The notes beneath the pieces are model-generated. The model did no database searches and had not been told where the DNA came from. It saw only the letters and a program-made list of their open reading frames with translations. DNA of 64,000 nt from Bacteroidales bacterium UBA1173 (GTDB lineage: Bacteria; Bacteroidota; Bacteroidia; Bacteroidales; F082): positions 1 to 64,000 of the forward strand of contig DBYZ01000014.1 in assembly GCA_002311655.1 (NCBI GenBank), read 5' to 3'. The translations under genes were made by a program, and so were the position numbers. Of the stretch, positions 14,975 through 24,645 are shown piece by piece (the first letter of the stretch is position 1; each line of letters begins with the position of its first letter).

Positions 14975-16703
14975 AAAGTTTCTCGTCTTTTATTTTTTGG
15001 TCTATAAACTCCGAAACATCGCCCAATTTCTTGGCTTTCTTCCAATTTTTCACGGCGTTTTTCGTGTCGCCAAGTTTATACAAGATATCGCCAAGGTGTT
15101 CATAATTCACGCCATTAGGATTTTTGTCGTACTTGAAAACCTTGTCCATATACTTTTTCGCCTCATGATAACGTCCCAATTTATATAAAACCCAAGCGTA
15201 GGTGTCAAGATATGTGGCATTTTTCGGCTCGGCTTTTATAGTCTTTGCCGACATCTCCAAAGCTTTATCAAGGTCTTTGTTGTCAAGCGATAAATAGTAA
15301 GCATAGTTGTTCAGGACATAGATGTTATTAGGGTCTGATTTCAGAACTCTGTCGTATGCCTCGTAAGATTTCTGTTTGTTATTCAGCTGATTGTATGTGT
15401 CTCCAATATATGTGTCGAAATTCGCTGTAAGCTCTTTGTTTGCTGACAGTTTGCGACCTTTTTCGAGCACTTTCACACAGCTTTCATAATCTTTAACATT
15501 GAAATATCCTATCCCTTGGAATAAATAGAACAGTGGCTGCTCAGGATACAACGATATAGCTTTGTTTGTAATTTCTATAACTGATTGATAATCATGTAAT
15601 TCAATTTCGCAAAGTGATAATTGGTACAGTGTGACAAAGTTGCTGTTGTCTTTTTCGATAGCCTGTTGGAAATACGTTTGGGCTTGTTTGTAGTCGTCCA
15701 TATTGATATATGCTACGCCCATAATGTAATAGCCGATGTTTTTATCAGGATAAGTCTCTATGAATGCCTGACCGATATCAACAGCGCGTGAAATCTTCAA
15801 TCCATCATTGCTTTTCTCATTTTGTTCAGCCCAAAACTCATGGAGCTGCACCTTGGTTTCATAATCGAGATTCGTATTTTTTATAGCTAAAATGAACTCG
15901 TGAAAAGCATTGTCGATGTCGCCAACGCTCATATAATAATCCATCAGAGAAATGTTGATATACTTGTCTTCTGGATCTAACTCCTTGATTTTCAGATATT
16001 GTTGGTAAGCGTCCTTGTCGCGTTTCAACTTGCGGTAAGCCTCGGCTAGCATAGCTCTGTAACGAGTGTTGTCGGGCATAAACTCTATCAGATTCTCAAG
16101 TTCTTTGATGGCTTTGTCTTTTTTCCCCTGCTCGTCGTAAATCTGGATTTTTTGCAGAAAAATCATCTCGTTTTTACCGATTTGCTGCTCAACGATGTCA
16201 AGTTTTTCAATCACTTTATCGAATTCACCCACACGGAGAAGCGCGTCGATATAAGCTTCAAGGTAATCCAAATTGTCGGGATCATCTTGTAAAAGCTTGT
16301 CGTAAATTGTTATAAACGACTGATAATCACCGTTTTGTGCATATAATTGTGCCAAACGAACTTGATACCATTTATTATCAGGTTGTAGATTGACAGCATG
16401 CTGAATCATCGACAAGGCCTCTGTTTCGCGACCGCTTGCCAAATAAAGTGCAGATAGCTCATACATAGAGGCGTCGTCATTGTGGAAAAACTTCAGTGCC
16501 TGCTCAAAATTATAGATTGCGACAGGGAAGTTTTCGTTGTATTTCGCTTCCAGACCTTGCGAGAAATATTCAGCATTCTTTGCCATGTCCTGCTTCACTA
16601 TGCTATCCGATGGCGCTTCCTGCAACGGAGCCTCACTTTGTGCGAAAACAATATTCGAAAACGCTAATAATAAACTAAAAATCAATAATTTAATATAATT
16701 CAT
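14967..16703 (-). CDS. Periplasmic tetratricopeptide-repeat protein
   Basis: 578 residues. A signal peptide (about 1-21, ending VFA before Gln) precedes about fourteen TPR units over the rest. Typical signatures are ALSMIQHAVNLQPDNKWYQV, AQTYFQQAIEKDNSN and YDRVLKSDPNNIYVLNNYAY. There is no enzymatic or membrane domain, so it is a scaffold. It is first in a run of overlapping genes (TPR, DUF4292, EnvC-like, small lipoprotein). The same block with dut and a flippase upstream is common in Bacteroidota, which suggests an envelope assembly role. Confidence 0.75.
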   Translation of the reverse strand: MNYIKLLIFSLLLAFSNIVFAQSEAPLQEAPSDSIVKQDMAKNAEYFSQGLEAKYNENFPVAIYNFEQALKFFHNDDASMYELSALYLASGRETEALSMIQHAVNLQPDNKWYQVRLAQLYAQNGDYQSFITIYDKLLQDDPDNLDYLEAYIDALLRVGEFDKVIEKLDIVEQQIGKNEMIFLQKIQIYDEQGKKDKAIKELENLIEFMPDNTRYRAMLAEAYRKLKRDKDAYQQYLKIKELDPEDKYINISLMDYYMSVGDIDNAFHEFILAIKNTNLDYETKVQLHEFWAEQNEKSNDGLKISRAVDIGQAFIETYPDKNIGYYIMGVAYINMDDYKQAQTYFQQAIEKDNSNFVTLYQLSLCEIELHDYQSVIEITNKAISLYPEQPLFYLFQGIGYFNVKDYESCVKVLEKGRKLSANKELTANFDTYIGDTYNQLNNKQKSYEAYDRVLKSDPNNIYVLNNYAYYLSLDNKDLDKALEMSAKTIKAEPKNATYLDTYAWVLYKLGRYHEAKKYMDKVFKYDKNPNGVNYEHLGDILYKLGDTKNAVKNWKKAKKLGDVSEFIDQKIKDEKLYE

Positions 16704-16740
16704 ATAGTTTTATTTACTATTATTTATTTTTATTCTTTCA

Positions 16741-16853
16741 CGTCATTTCGAGCGCAATGAAATGGAGTCGAGAAATCACCGGCATTTGAATATATCGTAA
16801 TTCATTGATTGGCGGTTATTTCTCCGTTCCGCTCCGCTACAGTCGAAATGACG
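16741..16853. repeat. Dispersed palindromic repeat family 1, copy B
   Basis: CGTCATTTCGA at the left end and TCGAAATGACG at the right, inner arms GAGAAATCACCGGC and GGCGGTTATTTCTCC. It fills the gap between dut and the TPR gene inside an otherwise tight operon. Confidence 0.8.
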
Positions 16854-16862
16854 AGTGGGTAG

Positions 16863-17297
16863 TTAAACTCCAGTGTGTCCGAATCCTCCGGCACCTCTTT
16901 CCGTCTCGCTAAGCGACTGAACCTCAACGATTTCCGGCTGTTCGTGTTTTGCAATGACCAGCTGTGCGATTCTGTCGCCGCTCTTGATCACGAAATCCAC
17001 ATCCGACAAGTTGATTAAAATCACCTTCACCTCTCCCCTATAGTCGGCATCAATAGTGCCTGGCGAGTTCAAAACTGTTATGCCGCTCTTGATTGCCAGA
17101 CCGCTGCGTGGGCGGACCTGTCCCTCGTATCCGACAGGAATCTCCATGAACAAGCCTGTTGGCACCAAAGCACGCTGCATTGGTTTTATAACTAATTCAC
17201 CATCAGGAAGATACGCTCTCAAATCCATGCCGGCCGAGTTCACAGTCTCGTATGCAGGCATTGCGTTGTCTGATTTATTTACAATCTGTAATTTCAT
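16863..17297 (-). CDS. dut: dUTP diphosphatase
   Basis: 144 residues, the size of a trimeric dUTPase. It hydrolyses dUTP to dUMP and pyrophosphate, keeping uracil out of DNA and supplying dTMP synthesis. All five motifs are visible: [29 protein letters not shown] (catalytic Asp), GDRIAQLV and [10 protein letters not shown]. The last has His where Ser is usual, a common variant. Its ATG overlaps the stop of the flippase gene by four bases. The repeat at 16741-16853 separates it from the TPR gene. Confidence 0.95.
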   Translation of the reverse strand: MKLQIVNKSDNAMPAYETVNSAGMDLRAYLPDGELVIKPMQRALVPTGLFMEIPVGYEGQVRPRSGLAIKSGITVLNSPGTIDADYRGEVKVILINLSDVDFVIKSGDRIAQLVIAKHEQPEIVEVQSLSETERGAGGFGHTGV

Positions 17298-18799
17298 ATT
17301 TTCAAAGGATTTTTACGTTCAAAAACAAATACTGTCCCAAGATAGACCAATATCAATAATGTGTTGAGTGTCAATCGTATAGCGAGACTGAAATCGCCAA
17401 ACATGGTGCTTAATAGATATAATCCGATGGCGAGAACCATATACATGCTGATTCTTCCGACCTGATATGGCACCGGGAACACTTTCTGACCCCAAAAATA
17501 CGACACAAGCATCATCACTGTGTAGCAGCCTAGATGAGCGATGGCTGCGCCGAGATAGCCGATTTGTGGTACCAAAACAAACAGGCAAAGCAAGGTGACA
17601 GATGCGCCGATGATAGAGATTATCGTTCCAGAAAACGTTCTGTCTGTAAGCTTAAACCATATTGAAAGGTTAAACACGATTCCATAAAACATATTGGCAA
17701 TCAATACGATAGGAACAATAACCAAACCTTCGTGATAGTCGCTGCCTGCCTCGCCGACGAAGTATTTCAACACATCGATGTAAAGCATCACACCGAGGAA
17801 AATCAGCAGACAGAAGATGACGAAATATGTCATCACCTTTGCGTATAGCTCAGGTGCGTTGCGGTCTTTGGCCTTTCCGAAGAAGAATGGCTCTGAGGCG
17901 TAACGAAACATCTGAATGAATATCGTCATAAGCACCGCAAGCTTGAAATTAGCACCGTAGATTCCCAGTTGCTGAAGTGCGTACTCCTCGCCTACCATAC
18001 CGAGCTCTGATAATGTTTCAGCATCTGGAATCGGTGTCAGATACTTGATTAGTATCTTATCAGCGACCTCGTTGACCATGCCAACGAGACTGATAAGCAG
18101 TATCGGGAGCGAATATGCAAGCATCGGGCGGATGAGAGTTTTGTCAAGTTCAAAATGAAAGCCTTTAAACTGTGGAAGGAGCAAAAGCAGACTCAAAAAA
18201 CTTGATAACACATTGGAAATCAGTACCCAAACGAGCAATCCTGCCTGAGGACCGAATAGTTTGTCGGAAATTGCCAATGCCGTTTCCGGTATGACAAGCA
18301 GGAAAAACAAATTAAGGCCTATATTGAGCGATACATTTGCTATTTTGATGATTGTGAACAACTTAGCTTGGTTGTTTTTTCTCAATTTAGCAAACGGTAC
18401 CGCCGTCAAAGCATCCAGTGCAACTATAATTCCAAGTAAGAGAACATATTGCGTATTGTGTTCATACTGAATGAGATGCGCAAAGTTTTTATAAAAAAAT
18501 GCGTATAAAATCAAAAACGCACAGGTGGTGGTTATTATGCATGAAACTATGTTGTTGAATACCTTGTCTGGGTTCTCTTTTTGAGTGTAACGGAAGAAAG
18601 TAGTCTCCATTCCGTATGTCAACAAGGCAAGAAGAAACGCTATCCAGGCGTACAAATCGGTGATTTGGCCATACACGCCGGCGACAAATACACGGGTGTA
18701 AAGCGGCACCAAAAGATAATTAAGAAGTCGCGGCACGATGGTCCCCATGCCGTATATGACTGTCTGGCCCGCCAGGGCTTTTATCGGGTTATTATTCAT
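17294..18799 (-). CDS. Polysaccharide/oligosaccharide flippase (Wzx/MOP superfamily)
   Basis: 501 residues with about 12-14 transmembrane helices. The N-terminal segment [20 protein letters not shown] is characteristic of the polysaccharide-transport branch of the MOP superfamily. It would flip lipid-linked sugar units across the inner membrane. It heads the envelope operon and overlaps dut. The rfb/wbp sugar-nucleotide genes at 52-63 kb could supply its substrate pathway, but no polymerase or glycosyltransferase is adjacent. Confidence 0.75.
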   Translation of the reverse strand: MNNNPIKALAGQTVIYGMGTIVPRLLNYLLVPLYTRVFVAGVYGQITDLYAWIAFLLALLTYGMETTFFRYTQKENPDKVFNNIVSCIITTTCAFLILYAFFYKNFAHLIQYEHNTQYVLLLGIIVALDALTAVPFAKLRKNNQAKLFTIIKIANVSLNIGLNLFFLLVIPETALAISDKLFGPQAGLLVWVLISNVLSSFLSLLLLLPQFKGFHFELDKTLIRPMLAYSLPILLISLVGMVNEVADKILIKYLTPIPDAETLSELGMVGEEYALQQLGIYGANFKLAVLMTIFIQMFRYASEPFFFGKAKDRNAPELYAKVMTYFVIFCLLIFLGVMLYIDVLKYFVGEAGSDYHEGLVIVPIVLIANMFYGIVFNLSIWFKLTDRTFSGTIISIIGASVTLLCLFVLVPQIGYLGAAIAHLGCYTVMMLVSYFWGQKVFPVPYQVGRISMYMVLAIGLYLLSTMFGDFSLAIRLTLNTLLILVYLGTVFVFERKNPLKI

Positions 18800-18829
18800 G
18801 ATGATAATAACTAAAATTTTGCAAATATA

Positions 18830-21112
18830 TTACATTTCTTTTAAAATAGGTATATCAATCGTGAAAACTGTACCTATTCCTTCTTTACTCGCAAATGTTA
18901 TGCTGCCTCCCATGCGTTGTATGATGTCTTGCGAAACCGACAAACCAACTCCCATTCCACTCGATTTCGTGGTGAAATTTGGAAAAAACACCTTCTTTTT
19001 GTCTTCTTCCTTGATTCCACAGCCATTGTCGGAGATTTTTATTCTGTACTTCTCCCCTAACCTGTTGATAACCACTTCAATATGTCCCGCATCATTTCCT
19101 ATCGCCTGAATGCCGTTTTTGATGATATTGCCAAAAACACGACCAAGATTGTTTTTGTCAGCGAATATCGACCAAGCTTCGTTCTCATTGTAAATCAAAG
19201 AGATAGAAATATTTTTCTCAACATCATAGATTTTAATGGTGTTTTTCAAAAGCTCAACGAGGTCAAACGTTGTCGGCGTGTTTTCAGGCATTTTTGCGTA
19301 GTCTGAAAATGCTGTCGCGATCTTCGACAACGTATCAATTTGTTCGAGTAGCGACTGAAGTGTCTCTTTCAGATTTTCCTCAAATTTCGGGTCTTTTCTG
19401 TCCCAAAGCATCTGCAGATATTCGATGTTCAGTTTCATCGGGGTGAGCGGGTTCTTTATTTCATGCGCCACCTGTCGTGCCATCTCGCGCCATGCGTTCT
19501 CGCGTTCGTTGCGTGCAAGTTTGTTAGCCGCCATTTCTAGTTGCCTGCACATCTTGTTATATTCCTCAACCAATGCGGCAATCTCATCGTGTCCTTTGAA
19601 ATCAATAGGTTCGTTTGTTCCGTCAAGACTTATTTTCCCCATCTGTTCCTCAATGATTTTCAATGGCTTAAGCGTCTTGCGAGTTATGAAAATCACAATT
19701 ATTGAAGAGATGCCGAACAAAACTATAATAATATTGATATAGTTGATTACGAAATTAGAAAGCTGGTCGTCGTATTCCGATTTGAAATCAAAATACAAAA
19801 CATTCAAAATGGCTGCGATTTCATTGTTTTCATCAAGTATAGGGAAGTAGTACGAAGTGTTTCTCTCACCTTTATAATATTCAGTTTGCACAAAATAACC
19901 GGCTTTTTCGTCAACTATATTATTATATGCTTTCTTGTTAATTGCCTCGCCAAACATAATCTTATCGAAAGACGAGCAAATTAGGGAGCCTGTCTGGTCG
20001 TAAATATTGATATCACACAAGAAAGAATCTGAGAGGTCCCAAATCAAATCAATGTCCTGGAGGCCTTTTGTATAAAGATTTTGTTCGTAGTTGTTTCTGA
20101 TGATATTCGCCTGTTTGTATTGAGAAATTTGAGTCTTTTTCATAATATTGTTTCTCAAAAACAGGTAGGAGACGAGTCCGATAACGAAAAACGCGATAGC
20201 CAGAATCACCAGTATCATGAGCTGCATCTTGCCATGGAAGCTGTGCTTGAAGATGCTTTTGCGGTCGTTTTCAAGATATGTGTAGATGAAGTAGGAGAGG
20301 AGTAATACTATAAAAATGAGCGACAGAGGTGTCACGTACATCATCCAGCGCACTGATTCAATTGTGACGACAACAGTTTTATTGTTGTCCAAATCATTGA
20401 GAATCAGATGTTTGTAATTTTTACCTTTATGGATGCCTTGTTCTTTAGAGATGAAATTATTGATATTATTTGGATAAAGATAGTTGCCGTATTTATAAAA
20501 TAGGATATCGTCGTTATAGATTGCTATTGAATAGTTTTTCAGATTAGGAATGATGAGGTAGTTGTTTCTTGTTGTGTCAGAATCAACGCTTAATTTGTTG
20601 AAAATCTTTTCTTTATAAAATTCAATATAAAGGTTTTCATAATTATTGAGCTTGATCTTTGCGATATAATAGATATCGGAAGTCGCGTCGTCGTAATGAT
20701 ACAAATACTCGTTAATCTGTTTCGATTCCGAAAGAATGTCCAAATATGACACTTCGCAGTTGATTCCTATGTCGAAATAATCAATTATTGTACTGCTGTC
20801 GCAAGCTGTGAGTGTGCGGTTGTAATATTTATAAATGTCGAGATTATTGAAATATTTTTTGTCAAAATAGGAGAGGATGCTGTCATCGCTTGGCATGATG
20901 CCGTTGCTAATCCATGTGTTTAGCAATTCATCGTTTTTGATCTGGCTTAAGATGTCGATTGTTGCTTTTTCAAAACCCAAGTCTGTCTCGTTGGCGATGA
21001 TTTTTGCGAAACGCTCCATCTCGGCGTTCTCTTTGCTTTCGTTACGTTGGTGGACGAACACCGTGGTGGCGATAAGCGCGATAGCGATAAGTATGATAAG
21101 AATTTTTTTCAT
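18830..21112 (-). CDS. Sensor histidine kinase, NtrY-like, orphan
   Basis: 760 residues. There is an N-terminal TM helix, a large extracytoplasmic domain (about 25-250), two further TM helices (about 255-280 and 293-316), a second extracytoplasmic domain and a fourth TM helix. HAMP follows, then the dimerisation domain with HEIKNPLTP (His about 550), then the ATPase domain (NIIKNGIQA, DNGCGI, TTKSSGMGVGLS). The kinase core resembles NtrY. Two separate sensor regions are unusual. No response regulator lies nearby, so the partner is unknown. It is 30 bases upstream of the flippase gene on the same strand. Confidence 0.8.
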   Translation of the reverse strand: MKKILIILIAIALIATTVFVHQRNESKENAEMERFAKIIANETDLGFEKATIDILSQIKNDELLNTWISNGIMPSDDSILSYFDKKYFNNLDIYKYYNRTLTACDSSTIIDYFDIGINCEVSYLDILSESKQINEYLYHYDDATSDIYYIAKIKLNNYENLYIEFYKEKIFNKLSVDSDTTRNNYLIIPNLKNYSIAIYNDDILFYKYGNYLYPNNINNFISKEQGIHKGKNYKHLILNDLDNNKTVVVTIESVRWMMYVTPLSLIFIVLLLSYFIYTYLENDRKSIFKHSFHGKMQLMILVILAIAFFVIGLVSYLFLRNNIMKKTQISQYKQANIIRNNYEQNLYTKGLQDIDLIWDLSDSFLCDINIYDQTGSLICSSFDKIMFGEAINKKAYNNIVDEKAGYFVQTEYYKGERNTSYYFPILDENNEIAAILNVLYFDFKSEYDDQLSNFVINYINIIIVLFGISSIIVIFITRKTLKPLKIIEEQMGKISLDGTNEPIDFKGHDEIAALVEEYNKMCRQLEMAANKLARNERENAWREMARQVAHEIKNPLTPMKLNIEYLQMLWDRKDPKFEENLKETLQSLLEQIDTLSKIATAFSDYAKMPENTPTTFDLVELLKNTIKIYDVEKNISISLIYNENEAWSIFADKNNLGRVFGNIIKNGIQAIGNDAGHIEVVINRLGEKYRIKISDNGCGIKEEDKKKVFFPNFTTKSSGMGVGLSVSQDIIQRMGGSITFASKEGIGTVFTIDIPILKEM

Positions 21113-21235
21113 AACTCAAATTTTAACAAAAATCGTTCCAAAAATTGCTTTCGTTTAAGACATTTTTGAGAAATTTTTGATATACGGGACATTTAAAATC
21201 AAAAATGCCTTAAAACGGCTAAAAACGGGCAAAAA

Positions 21236-22108
21236 TCAAATTTTGTGAAAAACATAAATTAAACTCGAATAATCTCCCGTTTTACGCGCTTTACAGTTTG
21301 ATTTCAAGCCTGTCCATATTCCTTTGACGAAAGAGTTGCCATTACCGATGTATTTTTCGCTCATCATGGAGATGTAATATGCGTCCCATTTCATCGGATG
21401 GATTTTTTCAAGTTCGAATTTCCCCGAGAAAATATTCTGCAGCGACTCTTTATGAAAATGGTTTAAATGTCGCGGAACATCGTATGCAGCCCATTTGTCT
21501 TTATAGTATTGTGCGTCGTACGACATGTAATTTGGCACTGCGATCACCAGTCGTCCGCTGTCTTTTAACAAACGGTGAAGCTGTTCTGTCTGGAAATGCA
21601 GATCGTCGATATGTTCGAGCACATGCCACATCGTTATTACGTCGAAAGTGGAGTGGGGGAGAGTGAATATTTCTTCTGGTGTGACTATTGTTTTACCCAG
21701 TTTTTCCGAGGCGAATTTGCGTGCGTCTTCACTCAAGTCGCAGCCTGTTATTTCGCATCCTTTTTGTTGTGCGTAGTGCAGGAAATCGCCGACGCCGCAG
21801 CCGAAATCGAGAATGTGCGGTTTTGTGCGGTCGCCACATGCGATGCGATATTTATTGCGTATGTTGACTTTTTTCACCTGGTTGTAAATCCACGGCACGA
21901 GACCTTTTTTATGCTCGTTGTGAGAGAGATAATCCTCCGATTTGTAATACTTTCCTATGACGGATTTGTCTGGTCGCGGAGTGGTGAAAAGCAGCTTGCA
22001 GTCGTCACATGCGACGATTTCAAAATCTTCCTGAGAGAGAAAATAATCTTTCAGCTTCAGGTAAGACTTGGTGTTTTCTGATTCACAAAACGGGCATTTA
22101 GTGCTCAT
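21236..22108 (-). CDS. SAM-dependent methyltransferase with N-terminal zinc ribbon
   Basis: 290 residues. The N-terminus has CPFC (5-8) and CDDC (34-37), a zinc ribbon. The class I methyltransferase motif I is ILDFGCGVGDFL, followed by GCDLSEDARKFA and DVITMWHVLEHIDD. This layout is common in methyltransferases near surface-polysaccharide and lipid genes and acting on sugars or lipids. The substrate is unknown. A perfect parS site lies 32 bases upstream of its start, between it and mnmG. Confidence 0.7.
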   Translation of the reverse strand: MSTKCPFCESENTKSYLKLKDYFLSQEDFEIVACDDCKLLFTTPRPDKSVIGKYYKSEDYLSHNEHKKGLVPWIYNQVKKVNIRNKYRIACGDRTKPHILDFGCGVGDFLHYAQQKGCEITGCDLSEDARKFASEKLGKTIVTPEEIFTLPHSTFDVITMWHVLEHIDDLHFQTEQLHRLLKDSGRLVIAVPNYMSYDAQYYKDKWAAYDVPRHLNHFHKESLQNIFSGKFELEKIHPMKWDAYYISMMSEKYIGNGNSFVKGIWTGLKSNCKARKTGDYSSLIYVFHKI

Positions 22109-22140
22109 GATATCCTTATTTTATTATTATTTCCAAAAAT

Positions 22141-22156
22141 TGTTCCACGTGGAACA
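22141..22156. other. parS centromere site 1
   Basis: TGTTCCACGTGGAACA, a perfect 16-bp palindrome identical to the parS sequence variant bound by chromosomal ParB in many bacteria (consensus TGTTnCACGTGnAACA). It is located between mnmG and the methyltransferase gene. parS sites cluster near the replication origin. Confidence 0.8.
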
Positions 22157-22163
22157 TTTTATT

Positions 22164-22298
22164 TTTCTCTCGCAGATAACGCAGAAATCACAGATTTTTT
22201 CTGTTCTTTCTCTGCGGGATTGCTCGCGTTGCGAGCTGCAGATCTCGCGGAAGTATTGTCGGAAGAATTCCGTTTTTTCAGCGTAATCTGCGAGATAC
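22164..22298. repeat. Dispersed repeat family 4, copy 2
   Basis: On the minus strand it carries ATCTCGCAGATTACGC and TTCTGCGTTATCTGCGAGAG, matching words near 63475-63502. It fills the rest of the mnmG-methyltransferase gap. An inverted repeat GCTCGC/GCGAGC lies in the middle. Confidence 0.55.
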
Positions 22299-22300
22299 TT

Positions 22301-24175
22301 TTATCTCCCTAAAAATACTGCCAAAACCGAAATGTCAGCTGGAGAAACACCGCTGATACGCGAGGCTTGTCCTAGCGTCTGCGGCTTGTGTTTTGTCAGT
22401 TTCTGTCTTGCCTCGATTGTCAGTGAGTGCAGTGCGTTGTAGTCGAAATCCGGGCTCAGTTTCACGTCTTCGAGACGTTTCAGTTTGTCGGCAACTTCGC
22501 GTTCTTTCTCGATATATCCTTCATATTTCACCAAAATCTCCGCCTCCTCGATGACACTTCGCGTCATCTCGTCGGTAAGGTCATATTTTCCTTTCAACGA
22601 CTCCACATTCTCCATCATCTCCATCAAGCTTATCTGTGGACGTGTCAATACATGCGCAAAACGAGTCTTTCCAATGATTTCTGGCGTTTCTTTAGCCATA
22701 AGCAATACGTTGATTTCCTCAGGTGAAACGTTTGTATCCTTGAGAAACTGTACCATATCTTGTACACGCTGCTGCTTGTCAAGGAAACGATCATGGCGTT
22801 CCTTTGTGGCGAGACCGATTTTATATCCAAGTGGTGTCAACCTTGCGTCTGCATTGTCTTGGCGCAACAAAATACGGTATTCCGCGCGGCTTGTGAACAT
22901 TCTGTATGGCTCGTCTACGCTCTTTGTGATGAGGTCATCGATGAGTACTCCGATATAGCCTTCGTCACGGCGAATAACTATCGGTTCTTCATCATGAAGG
23001 AGTCTGTGGGCGTTGATGCCTGCCATCAGACCTTGCGCTGCAGCTTCTTCATAGCCGGTAGTGCCGTTGATTTGTCCGGCGAAAAACAAGCCATGGATCT
23101 TATGTGTTTCCAGACTGTGATACAGCTGATCTGGCGGGAAGAAATCATATTCAATGGCGTATCCAGGGCGGAAAATCTTGGCGTTTTCGAAGCCTTCGAT
23201 GTTGCGGAGCGCTTCATATTGTATATCTTCCGGCAGTGACGAACTAAATCCGTTGAGGTAATACTCACATGTTGTTGCTCCTTCAGGCTCCACAAACAGC
23301 TGATGGAAGTCTTTGCCTGCAAAACGCTCGATTTTGTCTTCTATGCTCGGACAGTAACGTGGTCCTTTACCTTGTATTCTGCCCGTAAACATTGGAGATT
23401 TCTCGAATCCTTTGCGCAAAATGTCGTGTACTTTCAACGATGTGTAGGCGATATAACAGGAGCGCTGTTTCAAAGGCTTTTCCACGTTCATAAACGAGAA
23501 TCCTGTGATCTCCTCGTCGCCTTTTTGTTCCGCCAACTTACTAAAGTCAATGGTTCTTCCGTCGATTCTCACAGGTGTTCCTGTCTTCATGCGGTCAGCT
23601 TCAAAACCCAGTTCTACAAGCTGCTCTGTTATGCCGTGGCTTGCCGATTCGCCTATTCTGCCGCCTGAGAACGACTTCTCGCCGATGAAGATCTTACCGT
23701 TGAGGAATGTTCCGTTGGTGAGGATGACGGTCTTGGAATACACGTCGCCGCCCATCATGGTGTGGACACCTTTTATTTGGTCGCCTTCCACGAGCAAACC
23801 GTCAACATGGTCTTGCCAGAACTCGAGGTTGTTGGTGTGCTCCAGTGTGTTGCGCCATTCCGCTGAAAATGCAGCTTTATCGCTTTGCACGCGTGGGCTC
23901 CACACGGCAGGTCCCTTCGACTTGTTGAGCATCCTGAACTGTATCATAGTCTTGTCGGCGATGATGCCCATCTGTCCGCCCAATGCGTCGATCTCGCGCA
24001 CAATCTGTCCTTTGGCTATGCCTCCCACGGCTGGGTTACACGACATCGCAGCCATGAAACTCATATTCATGGTGATGAGCAATGTCTTGTTGCCAAGGTT
24101 AGCTGCCGCCGCTGCCGCCTCACATCCTGCGTGGCCAGCTCCGACCACTATCACATCGTATTTTTCAAATATCAT
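22301..24175 (-). CDS. mnmG: tRNA uridine-5-carboxymethylaminomethyl modification enzyme MnmG (GidA)
   Basis: 624 residues, full length. With MnmE it installs the (carboxymethyl)aminomethyl group on U34 of several tRNAs, using FAD and methylene-THF. The N-terminal FAD fold VIVVGAGHAGCEAA, the conserved CNPAVGGIAKG, the central IEYDFFPPDQL and FFAGQINGTTGYEEAA are visible. The C-terminal helical domain ends normally (SGVSPADISVLAVFLGR). The leader contains one perfect parS site and the 3' flank another. MnmG genes lie near the origin in many bacteria. Confidence 0.97.
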   Translation of the reverse strand: MIFEKYDVIVVGAGHAGCEAAAAAANLGNKTLLITMNMSFMAAMSCNPAVGGIAKGQIVREIDALGGQMGIIADKTMIQFRMLNKSKGPAVWSPRVQSDKAAFSAEWRNTLEHTNNLEFWQDHVDGLLVEGDQIKGVHTMMGGDVYSKTVILTNGTFLNGKIFIGEKSFSGGRIGESASHGITEQLVELGFEADRMKTGTPVRIDGRTIDFSKLAEQKGDEEITGFSFMNVEKPLKQRSCYIAYTSLKVHDILRKGFEKSPMFTGRIQGKGPRYCPSIEDKIERFAGKDFHQLFVEPEGATTCEYYLNGFSSSLPEDIQYEALRNIEGFENAKIFRPGYAIEYDFFPPDQLYHSLETHKIHGLFFAGQINGTTGYEEAAAQGLMAGINAHRLLHDEEPIVIRRDEGYIGVLIDDLITKSVDEPYRMFTSRAEYRILLRQDNADARLTPLGYKIGLATKERHDRFLDKQQRVQDMVQFLKDTNVSPEEINVLLMAKETPEIIGKTRFAHVLTRPQISLMEMMENVESLKGKYDLTDEMTRSVIEEAEILVKYEGYIEKEREVADKLKRLEDVKLSPDFDYNALHSLTIEARQKLTKHKPQTLGQASRISGVSPADISVLAVFLGR

Positions 24176-24184
24176 ATCTTCCAG

Positions 24185-24200
24185 TGTTCCACGTGGAACA
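24185..24200. other. parS centromere site 2
   Basis: TGTTCCACGTGGAACA, a perfect match to the parS palindrome, nine bases upstream of the mnmG start codon. It is 2044 bases from site 1. ParB bound here would also cover the mnmG leader. Confidence 0.8.
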
Positions 24201-24219
24201 TTATTTGTAATTCATTGAT

Positions 24220-24645
24220 TTAAAATTCGTTACGTCGCATTGCTAGACAATTTTCCTCTTGTGCGCGCATCATTTTTGCGTCTTCGTCTGTCTTGTCTTT
24301 GAAGCCTATCAGATGCAGCACTCCATGTGCCAAAACACGGTGAAACTCGTCTTTGAACGGCTTTCCCATCTGCTCAGCGTTGTCTTTGATGCGGTCTATG
24401 CTGATGTAAAACTCGCCCGAGAGATATTCTTCACAGTCGTTCAGCGGAAACGTCACGATGTCGGTGTAGAAATCATGGTTCATGCGCTTCTGGTTGAACT
24501 CCAGAAGGTATTCGTCGCTGCAGAAAAGGTAATACAGCTCGCCGATTTTCTTACCATACGACGCCACGAACTCCTCAATCCATTCCTTAGCGAGGCGCTG
24601 GTTCAACGCAGGCATCTCAACATCTATATTTTCGAATTTAATCAT
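24220..24645 (-). CDS. ybeY: Endoribonuclease YbeY, rRNA maturation factor
   Basis: 141 residues, typical YbeY length. It takes part in 16S rRNA 3'-end maturation and ribosome quality control. The metal-binding motif reads HGVLHLIGFKDKTDED. Two of the usual three His ligands (HGxLH) are kept, but the final Asp-His is replaced by Lys-Asp, a change I believe is common in Bacteroidota. The gene overlaps the DUF4175 gene by eight bases and lies 44 bases upstream of mnmG. Confidence 0.9.
   Translation of the reverse strand: MIKFENIDVEMPALNQRLAKEWIEEFVASYGKKIGELYYLFCSDEYLLEFNQKRMNHDFYTDIVTFPLNDCEEYLSGEFYISIDRIKDNAEQMGKPFKDEFHRVLAHGVLHLIGFKDKTDEDAKMMRAQEENCLAMRRNEF

Noticed and set aside
22109..24219. 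oriC itself near mnmG
   Set aside because: No cluster of DnaA boxes (TTATCCACA-like) or dnaA gene is present; only the two parS sites support nearness to the origin.
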